Assembly: GCF_016920785.2 (NCBI RefSeq)
Contig: NW_024609846.1
Location: 92,026,888 to 92,090,887, forward strand
Length of the DNA: 64,000 nt
Source of the DNA: Ixodes scapularis
Lineage: Eukaryota; Arthropoda; Arachnida; Ixodida; Ixodidae
Reading direction: 5' to 3'
Position 1 is the first letter of the stretch. Each line of letters opens with the position of its first letter. Below are positions 38,401-43,029 of the stretch, piece after piece. A program made the translations under genes and the position numbers. The notes below the pieces were generated by a model, which saw nothing but the letters and a program-made list of their open reading frames with translations, was not told the origin of the DNA and did not search any database.

Positions 38401-41400
38401 TGATGACAAGTAACTGGTGAAGTGGAGAAGGGCAAGACGAATTGCGACGGTCAGGGACCCCTGGGTTTAAAACTCCATGACGTTCCCTAAGCAGCGTGGA
38501 AGGTGTTAGCTGTGCCGGGGCCACGGTGGAAGAAATACATTCAGGTGATGACTCTGGCCGCTCTTCCCGCGGGGAGCGCCCGACCAGATCGTGTTCGGAG
38601 GTAGCCTCGAACTAGGAGTTGGTTCGTTCCGCGCCGCCGCGGAGGGCGCTGAGCTATGAGCACCGTTAGAGTTCCTGTATAGGCTCCTTACGGAAGTCAG
38701 AGTTGCGCGTTCATCTCCTTAGCGCCGTCTTTCCTGCACGGCATGTTGATCCCGCTCGACACGTGACTGAATTCGGAGAATTACGGCGCCGCGCCATTGA
38801 GGCGCGCGGCGCGCTCAAAAGCAGGGGAACGTACGCCGGGGCGCGTGCAACGTCTACTATCCTGCACGGCACTTGATACGGCTCCTCACATGATCGGATC
38901 TCGGCGAATAGCGGCGCGGTGGCACATGGAATACAGACATGCAACTCTGGCTCCCATAGGGAGCCTATACAGGAACTCTAAGCCGTTCTATACTTGGGTG
39001 CCATCTATCCCCGTGCGAGTGAAGCGCGCTCGGTGCGCCGAACATAATGTGGTCGCGGCGCCGGACAGAGAGTCATCACCTATATGTATACCTTCCACCG
39101 TGGCCACGGCTCACGTTTCGCGTATGACGTGCTGTGCCTGTCGCCAGGTGCTCGTCACTACCTTGAGGTGCGCGAGAGAGATCTGTGCAGGTCAGCTAGT
39201 TAAGAAGCACCCAACGAGGCCGTGAAAGGGTACATCAGAGCCGTATATGTAGAGTGTTTGGCCATTCATTGTGAAGTATAGGAGACAAATCGGGAGGCGC
39301 CATTGGCGGAAAGTGATCTGGGCGTGCTCTAGGGCGTCTTCGCAAATTCGAATGTGGGCAGCCAGAAGCCGAAAATAATACCCTGGCGGTGGTCGCATGA
39401 AACAAACTTAATAAGTGCGTCGGAGTAACTCTCGACGATTGGAAATGTGGTGCACGTGATGTTCTAATTGTGGTCATCCAAAGTCATGGTGGATGAGTGT
39501 GACTAGCGGAACGATCGACATAATCCGTACACCAGGCGCCGGGGGCCAGGAATCTGCCGTCCGAGAGCTCACACTCTGTCCAAGCAAAACAGAGTTGAGC
39601 GCCACATTCGTTTCTTACATCTTTCTGCATGATCATAATCGAAACATCAAGTGCACCCTATTTTTAAGTATAAATGATTACTAACTTTAACTCTTACGTG
39701 TTTGTTTAAACGATTAAAAATGTTTCTCGCTACCACCACTAGATGATTCTTTTCGGCTTCTGGTTGCCCAAGAAAGCATGTCAAGCCCTCTTTCTGCTTC
39801 TGGTGCACGCCCTAGCTCTGCCCGCACCTCCTATTGACCAAACTTTCTCTATACACGGCTCTGGGGTACATGGGCTGATTTAGTTTTGACGATAGTGCGA
39901 CCCCAACCAAGCTGGGCTTTCAGTGAATTAGGGTGGCGATATGGGGTAGCTGGTTTGTACTGTTTTCCTTTTGTCTTCCACTGAAACCTGAGCAGGATGC
40001 TAAAGCCCCACTCAAAAAAGACATTAAGAAAGGCCTGTCCAAACAGGTCTTCCTTAATGTCTGTCGCTTAAAAGGTGCTTAATGCATAATATTTAGAAGC
40101 AGAAGGTAGAATCTGGGACGTAGTTTTTCCTCAAAATGAGCTTCGTAACTTTTCCTGGTCCCGTATGTGTAGGTCTCAGGAAATAACAGCCCCGGCGCCA
40201 TTTTTCGCGAGCCTCACTAAAACGCGGCAAAAGGAGCGCTAAATAAAAACGAAATAATTGCGAAAGTGCGACTCACATCTACCACACCAAGTATCTTAAA
40301 TAACGCCAAAAATGATAGAACCCGCGGGACAGATGCAATCAGTTCGTTCACGACGCTCACGTTTCCTGTCTTGTATCGGAGTCCTTTGTGCTAAGAGAGT
40401 TTGGCACTCATTTGAATATGCCGACAATCCAGCAACCACAGCTGTAAGTAAGGCAACCAGGAGGTGGCACCTTGCATCCGCCATTTTGCCTTATCGAATT
40501 TCGAACCCACTCTGCATTAGGCGGGCAAGGTATGCTGTGACCCACCACTGTAATAAAAGTGTTTAGCGCTAATGTAAGTGTTCTTGGCGCTGAACACCTA
40601 GTCAGAAACTCAAAATTACTTATCTGCTAGGATCTCTTAAAATTATATGAGCTTAAACGAATTCCTTTTGGGAAAATTGAATTTCGAATACTTTGAATAT
40701 TGGGACTCAAAAGTGTAGAGATCCAGTAAATAGCTACCTACGGTAGCAGAGCTGCGCATTCAGCCTCGGCGGGTGGCCGTAGCGCCGGCTTTCCTGCACG
40801 CCCTGGAAGCTTTACTCGTCAAGTGACTAAATTTGGCAAATAGCGGCGCCGCGCGCGCCGCCGCGCATGGAAAACAGGAAAGGAGAAGAAGGAGGCGAAC
40901 GCAGGGGAACATATGCCGGGGCGCGTGCAACGTCGGCGGAGCGACCAAAGCTAGAGCGGTGGCTTTCTTGCACGGCGCTGGATCCTTTGCTCCTCACGTG
41001 ATGAAACTCGGCGAATAGCGGCGTGGCGGTGCGGGGTGCGTAAGTAGAGTGACCAAAATCAAAATCCTTCATTTCGTGTTATCATAAAGTCAGCTTGTTT
41101 TAGCGGGCGACAGACTCCGCCCATCGGTCAAACTCTCCCAGTATATAGGGCTCTGTCTTCTATTGGGGAAGCGGCGGACCCTTGTGATGATAGCTGGCAA
41201 CGGGCGATTGGACAGTGATTATCACTATAAAGGAGGCAATGTTGTAGCCATAAAATTTTTGTGTGGTATTTAATAGTGTTGCATTTTGTACTTCACACAT
41301 TTGCGTGTGGTCGCTAAAGGCCATACCGTCCTGAAAAAAAAAATTACAGAGCCGAATAAATGACTTCATAATAGACACGCATCACGAACTCAAACCAAAA

Positions 41401-41695
41401 GGTAATTGAATTTATACTTGAATTCTCAGACTGAGGAATTTGCCGTGAAACTTAAAGAGGCTGCCAAAACCATAATTAAAAACCAGACATGGATGGACGA
41501 CGAGACAAGAAACAACGCCCTAAGCAAAGTGCGTACTCTTATAGAAAATAAGTTAACAAAAAAATTATTTAGTGGATTGCAGAATGATACACTCACCTGT
41601 TGCCCGTTTCCCATCAGCTTGAAAATATGGTCTTCAAAATGGGGTACCCAAGCGACATGACCGATCAGTCTCTTGTTGAAAGCATGTATCAACCA
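8378..41695 (+). CDS. M13 (neprilysin-like) metallopeptidase, N-terminal two thirds, multi-exon
   Basis: Neprilysin-family enzymes are zinc ectopeptidases that cleave short peptides outside the cell. Proposed exons are 8378-8434 (tentative), 8979-9036, 9353-9514, 23074-23160, 24541-24749, 25220-25408, 31153-31260, 36630-36716, 36808-36938, 37019-37256, 41430-41528 and 41618-41695. All junctions are GT-AG and keep one frame, giving 501 codons without a stop. The order of M13 landmarks is intact: NVCRTPDC, then INPCTDFYEYVCKNW, YRSCM, GWPL, EVQLAK, IRCVS, WMDDETRNNAL and FKMGYPS. The family is usually about 700-770 residues, so 200-270 are missing, including the NAFY/NAYY substrate-binding segment and the HExxH and ExxxD zinc motifs. 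I found none of these to 64,000. Many N-glycosylation sequons support an extracellular protein. The span given includes introns. Confidence 0.85.
8979..9036 (+). CDS. Neprilysin-like exon 2
   Basis: TATTGCAG precedes the exon and GTAAGG follows it. It encodes MAKLNEKDNVCRTPDCVKM plus the first base of a Gly codon. The two cysteines in VCRTPDC match the conserved start of the M13 ectodomain (V-C-x-T-x-x-C). Confidence 0.85.
9353..9514 (+). CDS. Neprilysin-like exon 3
   Basis: Flanked by CGTTACAG and GGTATT. It completes a Gly codon and encodes about 53 residues including SINRTINPCTDFYEYVCKNW, the diagnostic M13 block (N-x-x-x-x-PC-x-DF-x-x-Y-x-C). The common CGGW is CKNW here. It continues through YGQLERMIYQLAVDIK and ends in phase 1. 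Confidence 0.95.
9515..10247. other. Intron 3, first part
   Basis: AT-rich intronic sequence with no recognisable gene or repeat. A low-complexity pyrimidine run lies near 9,765. Confidence 0.5.
10252..10936. mobile_element. TTAA-flanked MITE 1
   Basis: AGGGGCACTGACAC at 10,252 is matched by GTGTCAGTGCCCCT ending at 10,936, and both ends are flanked by TTAA (10,248-10,251, 10,937-10,940). TTAA duplications with ends starting AGGG suggest a Kolobok-type element; piggyBac also uses TTAA. A (GC)n run lies at about 10,812-10,830. Frames of 60-86 codons inside are not recognisable proteins. It sits inside intron 3 of the peptidase gene. Confidence 0.75.
10941..12960. other. Intron 3, AT-rich stretch
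   Basis: Strongly AT-rich sequence (10,950-12,400) followed by a more balanced segment. I see no exon-like block with M13 motifs, no RNA gene and no bounded repeat. ATAAATCGGGATTTA-type near-palindromes around 11,110-11,160 are simple AT-rich structure. Confidence 0.4.
12998..13300. repeat. Degenerate direct repeat next to LTR
   Basis: A block of about 85 bp ending GACAAATTCAC (about 13,000-13,085) recurs about 217 bp later (about 13,220-13,300), through GTTTAAA..AGCT.ATTAATTA.AGCG and GTACAATT. The second copy runs directly into the LTR end at 13,301. Confidence 0.45.
13301..13661 (-). repeat. Ty3/gypsy LTR (3' LTR), interrupted by L1
   Basis: The + strand starts TGTCACGAATG, the reverse of an LTR end ...GACA. 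It aligns with the LTR at 14,939-15,087/16,156-16,393 through GGCGAAACAGCAGGATCG, CACGCGGAGCTCC and TATGTACACGCG. Its tRNA-like start (minus strand) is cut at 13,661, where an L1 poly-A tail begins. Together with the 5' LTR it brackets a gag remnant. The 107-codon minus-strand frame across it is not a protein gene. Confidence 0.7.
13662..14120 (-). mobile_element. 5'-truncated L1/Tx1-type LINE, 3' end only
   Basis: On the minus strand about 330 bp of 3' UTR end in a 10-nt A tract (13,662-13,671). Upstream, CAGAAACAATCGAGCAC followed by ATTTATTGCTGGGA matches the ETIEHVFIFCW region of the larger L1 at 16.4-19.8 kb. Only the last few codons of ORF2 remain. The A tract abuts the tRNA-like LTR start. 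Confidence 0.65.
14130..14936 (-). pseudogene. Ty3/gypsy gag remnant
   Basis: Directly inside the LTR end at 14,939 (minus strand) comes a TGG-starting stretch at about 14,920-14,936, a candidate primer-binding site, then a gag-like frame. Recognisable pieces are YEAVEEWIKQYVRVARHSGW, resembling the capsid start of arthropod gypsy gag, and in another frame KKLRILMLGVKDGIFGRLV followed by NPPTTVQGFVT. Gag would form the particle that packages the element's RNA. At least two frame changes break it, and pol is missing between gag and the 3' LTR, so this is an internally deleted copy. Confidence 0.65.
14939..16393 (-). repeat. Ty3/gypsy LTR (5' LTR), split by a DNA transposon
   Basis: LTR sequence occupies 14,939-15,087 and resumes at 16,156-16,393. 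The two pieces are contiguous when compared with the copy at 13,301-13,661. The tRNA-like module at 16,326-16,393 (GGCCGAATGGTTATCG, then ACGTTCGATACC on the minus strand) is again at the LTR start, and again an L1 3' end abuts it. Confidence 0.65.
15088..16155. mobile_element. DNA transposon (non-autonomous) inside LTR
   Basis: CACGGTGTAAGATA at 15,088 is mirrored by TATCTTACACCGTG ending at 16,155, and similarity continues for about 38 bp at lower identity. Flanks GGCGTGAC and GGCGCGAT resemble each other as an aged 8-bp target duplication, and the surrounding LTR reads through when the segment is removed. Frames of 129 and 156 codons inside have no transposase motif that I recognise. Confidence 0.6.
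16394..19760 (-). mobile_element. L1/Tx1-clade LINE, nearly full-length ORF2, inactive
   Basis: Non-LTR retrotransposon on the minus strand. In order: an apurinic endonuclease domain (19,740-19,340; YEVCVTHAVG..AGCFLFIRKS and IVLLGDFNQ), a linker, reverse transcriptase (about 18,810-17,490; PGPDGLCTEFYKKF, LQIDLDKTFDRVKH, RQGCPMSPLLFNVYLELF and the catalytic SYADDIVVF), and a C-terminal region ending LHTNTLPVKAW and ETIEHVFIFCW. The 3' UTR and an A-rich tail (minus strand; TTTTTCTTTTC on +) end at 16,394. The EFYKKF and GCPMSPLLFN motifs indicate the L1/Tx1 clade. The frame is broken at least five times, so no protein can be made, although YADD survives. Confidence 0.85.
16720..19740 (-). pseudogene. 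L1/Tx1 ORF2 pseudogene (endonuclease-reverse transcriptase)
   Basis: Open segments are 19,712-19,341 (endonuclease), 18,990-18,778 and 18,811-17,945 (reverse transcriptase fingers and palm), 17,922-17,488 (palm with YADD), 17,624-17,079 and 17,037-16,723 (C terminus), in different frames. An intact protein would nick target DNA and copy its own RNA there. The N-terminal part of the endonuclease is shifted out of frame near 19,650-19,710. Confidence 0.85.
19761..20010. other. Junction between two LINEs
   Basis: Contains CTCAAACTCTTTATTTCTCTCC followed by a GAGCCCCTGCC block and a short (CA)n run at 20,006-20,018, which looks like the 3' end of another retroelement on the minus strand, but I cannot assign it. 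Confidence 0.35.
20011..22157 (-). pseudogene. L2/CR1-like LINE reverse transcriptase, inactive
   Basis: Minus-strand non-LTR element, 5' truncated (no endonuclease). From the 5' side: a linker with KPWVTPEIKKKTK and LTKTLSQAQRVYLNNLF (22,160-21,564), RT blocks ISVLPIFSKALDKIIHHRL and TPCQYGFRRGFSTELAL, motif A FIDFSKAFDRINHDTL (about 21,180-21,235), motif B GVPQG and motif C near 20,945-20,960, then SKTKAVLFISRN and the C-terminal RTNYGNQTLKYAVPRFLNRL. Motif C reads YADG instead of YADD, so one catalytic Asp is lost. Several frame changes add to this. The block order is typical of the L2/CR1 group. Confidence 0.8.
22158..22496. mobile_element. Foldback element, about 340 bp
   Basis: ACATAGCCTCCTATATGCTG...AAAGCCTGGCAG (22,160-22,205) recurs inverted at 22,455-22,494. 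A central perfect hairpin (CGAAACATACTT, 22,291-22,328) lies between. It separates the L2/CR1 remnant from the Penelope fragment. No coding content. Confidence 0.55.
22590..22816 (+). pseudogene. Penelope-like element: GIY-YIG endonuclease C-terminal fragment
   Basis: Two adjacent frames give RNNHVKAGTACSNLAKHCRN with CACKP, then RYRDKQARVIVDARRIK and SPFVSQAS. The pattern H..V..G..SNLA.HC..C.C.P followed by R.K..R.I.EA.RI is the C-terminal part of the endonuclease of Penelope-like retroelements. A frame change lies near 22,695-22,710. Reverse transcriptase is absent. The element would have used this domain to cut the target during retrotransposition. Confidence 0.7.
22960..23025. repeat. Degenerate (GT)n/(GC)n stretch
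   Basis: TG/CG alternation about 60 bp long that ends some 50 bp upstream of exon 4. Alternating purine-pyrimidine tracts of this kind can adopt Z-DNA; relevance here is unknown. Confidence 0.7.
23074..23160 (+). CDS. Neprilysin-like exon 4
   Basis: Follows CTCCAACAG and is followed by GTACGT. It is an 87-bp phase 1-1 exon encoding GILEGLSSKEEDQTLEDK and then IGLAYRSCMQN. The A-x-x-x-Y-x-S-C-M pattern is the conserved M13 segment between the N-terminal lobe and the GWPL block. It sits 13.6 kb from exon 3 and is too short to appear as a long frame. Confidence 0.9.
23313..23458. mobile_element. Small MITE (146 bp)
   Basis: GAGTTTTAGTAGACC at 23,313 is mirrored by GGTCTACTAAAACTC ending at 23,458. 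Similarity extends inward through CCCCCTCCGCTAA, giving arms of about 35-45 bp. It lies in intron 4, 150 bp after exon 4. Confidence 0.65.
24541..24749 (+). CDS. Neprilysin-like exon 5
   Basis: Acceptor CTACCCACAG and donor GTAAGT. It encodes about 69 residues, with SQLINVLNKFDIYGWPLEKS carrying the GWP landmark, followed by WTNIYRKIRIGADLGFIFTL and an NST glycosylation sequon. Ends in phase 0. Confidence 0.93.
25220..25408 (+). CDS. Neprilysin-like exon 6
   Basis: Acceptor TTTATTTCAG and donor GTAAGT. Sixty-three codons, phase 0-0, including AFAYYEFIRKTVRLFSNSTS and EDIFNFEVQLAK; the last matches the conserved E-x-x-LA of M13 proteins, which marks the end of the Y-x-x-Y-I helix region. Confidence 0.93.
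25500..27040 (+). pseudogene. CR1/L2-like LINE, reverse transcriptase remnant
   Basis: Plus-strand non-LTR element within intron 6. It starts within the RT domain (fragments LMKHVLYSSIFHYLEVHNLL, CETQLTTLLRDIHAGF, DFSKAFERVAHRLL), continues through a GVPQG-like stretch near 25,990-26,030 and C-terminal blocks (TWTSHINNIVANASRF, EIKQLAYLTLFSLSLNSLLT), and ends with a GAT/GATAAT tail at 27,009-27,036. At motif C a 5-bp insertion with a further substitution destroys the catalytic Asp pair. Many stops and shifts; old and inactive. Confidence 0.75.
27041..30455. other. Intron 6, unassigned
   Basis: AT-rich intronic DNA with homopolymer T runs (27,557, 28,845, 29,287) and no recognised gene, RNA or bounded element. 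A balanced segment at 28,130-28,750 has short open frames without recognisable motifs. Confidence 0.4.
30461..30785. mobile_element. Foldback MITE with 8-bp flank
   Basis: Arms of about 155 bp (30,461-30,620 and 30,632-30,785) are inverted copies, ending CACTCTAAAAAA and TTTTTTTAGAGTG. The centre is a near-perfect hairpin made of TTGTGACATTAAGCAATGCAA and its complement. Flanks GCTTCTTG and GCTTCCTG suggest an 8-bp duplication with one change, as for hAT elements. Confidence 0.65.
31153..31260 (+). CDS. Neprilysin-like exon 7, Asp/Tyr-rich
   Basis: Acceptor TTCACTTCCAG, donor GTAAGT. Thirty-six codons, phase 0-0: ILDFDFEFPDLNISIYDYAN followed by YSYYYYDTEDPTDGAV. It has nine acidic residues and seven tyrosines, with NIS and NYS sequons. 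A variable linker occurs at this position in M13 enzymes, but this composition is unusual. The run of TAT/TAC codons is locally microsatellite-like. Confidence 0.8.
31261..35077. other. Intron 7, unassigned part
   Basis: No gene or bounded element recognised. It has a poly-C run of 25 at 33,126-33,150, an 11-bp inverted pair GCATGCGAAGT/ACTTCGCATGC around 33,345-33,380, and a weak direct repeat of about 70 bp (about 34,415-34,490 and 34,675-34,750). Open frames of 90-115 codons here lack recognisable motifs. Confidence 0.4.
33126..33150. repeat. Poly-C tract, 25 nt
   Basis: Uninterrupted run of C in intron 7. Shorter runs of 14-16 C occur at 20,530, 26,713 and 42,996. Confidence 0.95.
35082..35498. 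mobile_element. TTAA-flanked MITE 2
   Basis: AGGGATGGTGAACCGAAAT at 35,082 is mirrored by ATTTCGGTTCAGCATCCCT ending at 35,498, with TTAA on each side (35,078-35,081, 35,499-35,502). The inverted ends are about 30 bp. An inner inverted pair around ATATCTC (35,170 and 35,400) extends the symmetry. Same end type (AGGG, TTAA) as the element at 10,252 but a different sequence family. Confidence 0.75.
35503..36629. other. Intron 7, distal part
   Basis: A GC-richer block at 35,640-36,400 carries overlapping frames (132 and 108 codons on +) without recognisable motifs. I regard it as repeat-derived but cannot name the family. AT-rich sequence then leads into exon 8. Confidence 0.35.
36630..36716 (+). 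CDS. Neprilysin-like exon 8
   Basis: Acceptor ATATTTTCAG, donor GTAAGA. Twenty-nine codons, phase 0-0, IGSVDVTTKKTVDQDHNK and RHKNNEAWLNS: a polar linker rich in Lys, Asn and His. It is supported mainly by splice sites and frame continuity, since this part of M13 enzymes is poorly conserved. Confidence 0.7.
36808..36938 (+). CDS. Neprilysin-like exon 9
   Basis: Acceptor TTTATTTCAG, donor GTAAGG. It encodes IGWLQLLKDIFQDISVNLTG, then EPSYFQKAMKLVNNTPA, matching the M13 pattern in which I-x-W-x-x-x-L precedes the P-x-Y-x-x-x-x-x-x-L-I-N helix. Ends in phase 2. Confidence 0.92.
37019..37256 (+). CDS. Neprilysin-like exon 10
   Basis: Acceptor TTACAACAG, donor GTAAGT. Completes an Ala codon and encodes about 79 residues: LSNYFGWKFLYELGPIASDD, then EEPHWIRCVSAISD and GVGNLYIKKYF. 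W-x-x-C followed by a small/hydrophobic segment and G-x-x-Y matches the W-x-x-C...A-x-G-x-x-Y signature of M13 enzymes. Confidence 0.94.
37257..38666. other. Intron 10, first part
   Basis: No gene recognised. Frames up to 83 codons on both strands around 37,865-38,290 overlap each other and lack motifs. Confidence 0.35.
38667..38980. mobile_element. MITE family A, copy 3
   Basis: TAGAGTTCCTGTATAGGCTC at 38,667 and its complement ending at 38,980 are nearly identical to the ends of the element at 7,644-7,936; the body matches that element in reverse orientation (CGCACGGCACTTGATACGGC-type block, GGCGAATAGCGGCG). It lies inside intron 10. Confidence 0.75.
38981..40715. other. Intron 10, middle part
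   Basis: Unassigned. It contains a 40-bp hairpin at 40,019-40,062 (GACATTAAG and CTTAATGTC at its base, AGGCCTGT/ACAGGTCT near the loop). Nothing else recognised. Confidence 0.4.
40716..41037. mobile_element. MITE family A, copy 4, truncated
   Basis: Begins TAGAGATCCAGTAAATAGCT and matches the reverse of copy 1 (7,266-7,635) through GCCTCGGCGGGTGGCCGTAG and GGCGAATAGCGGCGTGGCGG. The second terminal repeat is missing, so homology stops near 41,037. Confidence 0.7.
41430..41528 (+). CDS. Neprilysin-like exon 11
   Basis: Acceptor AATTCTCAG, donor GTGCGT. Thirty-three codons, phase 0-0: TEEFAVKLKEAAKTIIKNQ and TWMDDETRNNALSK. W-M-D-x-x-T-R-x-x-A is strongly conserved in M13 peptidases just before the GYP block. 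Confidence 0.93.
41618..41695 (+). CDS. Neprilysin-like exon 12 (last found)
   Basis: Acceptor TTTCCCATCAG, donor GTAAGT. Twenty-six codons, LENMVFKMGYPSDMTDQSLV and ESMYQP; K-M-G-Y-P-x is the conserved M13 motif. The strong donor shows that the transcript is expected to continue, but I could not find the next exon between here and 64,000. Confidence 0.92.
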
Positions 41696-43029
41696 GTAAG
41701 TACGGTTGTTTATGCGGACCTAGTACATATCCCCTTTAACATTTATTGTTTTTTTGTTTTTTGTTTTTTCAAGCTGCCGATTTAGCGATAGTGATGTCGA
41801 CTTGATGGCACGGCAATGTGCTTCAGGACACTATCTAAATTTCTTTCCTGAGCTTTTTTCGGAAGCACAATTATGCCCACAAACTGTAGGTATTCCGAAT
41901 AAAGATGCAATTCAAGTTTGAGCACGCTATTTCCCAGGCGTTAGCCCCCCAAACTATACTCCCAGCGCTAGGAACGCTACGAGCAAATGGGGCCAAGCAG
42001 GATGCGCCAAACGTGGAAGGTTTTGTCGTGTTCTACACTATGTCTTTCTATACGTGCATTACCATCAACGGGTCCTATTAAGAGCGATGAATGCGTCGTG
42101 GCATTGAGTTTTAATTTGTGTGCTTGTGTTTGCGTTGCCACTAGCTGCTGGACCCGTTCAGAATTAAGATGAAACCAAGTATAAACCCGGAAATCTTCTT
42201 TGGCTCTTTATACGGTGTGCAAGTTCGTGTGCTTTTTCCGCACCGCGTGCGTTTGTGTAGCCAACCCCAAGATTCTCGGACAGGCGAGCACCGCCACTAC
42301 TTACGCCATCTATCGGCCGCCGTTGCGCCGGCGACCGTAACTCAATGGACCAAAGCGATCTTTTTTTATACAAAGAAAAGTAATCACTCAATCGCTTTGC
42401 ACTTTATTGTCACGTTTTAATACGCTGCCCTCAACCCCCACGAGACATTTCGTGGTCCTGGGTTTATATTAAGTCTGGCCAAAATGCAACCAAACTTTTA
42501 CTCATTGGTTCCTATGGCGAACCGCAGAAAAATCACACCTCTTTTCAACATTCAATGAAAACCCTAAGAGAACCACACCATCAATTTAGTTGCATTTTGC
42601 TATATATATAGCAAATGTCTCTAGCTCCATGAAAACATTTTTTATTTTCAAATTACTTAAATTTAAAGTGGGTCCCCAGGACTTTAAATACCAAAAAGAA
42701 TCTGCAGTTGGTGAGGAGACTCGAGGATTCAGTGACGTTGTTGCGTTCCTAAATACATTTTTTAGCAACATATGTAATGTATAACAAAACGGCAACTACA
42801 CTGAATATTTTCTTAATTGATAAACACGGAACCTGAATGCAGGTTTTTTTCTGCTTTTTTTTTGTTCTCATCGCGTAATTAGCTCAAATACATTATACTT
42901 AAAGCGCTGAATAATTAAGGAGTCAAAACGTTTTTTGATCCGAACTATATTTTACAAAGTGTCCAAATTTCGTTTCACCAGCTATTCCACATCCTCCCCC
43001 CCCCCCCCCCCAAGAATGGTATTAAAAAT
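41696..43029. other. Unassigned, after last exon found
   Basis: No M13 exon, other gene or bounded element seen. Poly-C run of 16 at 42,996-43,011 lies just before the satellite. A short AT palindrome (TTTTGCTATATATATAGCAAA) lies at about 42,596. Confidence 0.4.

Noticed and set aside
41775..43029. Next neprilysin exon directly after exon 12
   Set aside because: I looked for the NAYY, HExxH and neighbouring M13 patterns after suitable acceptors and found none; open stretches such as 42,590-42,784 do not resemble the family.
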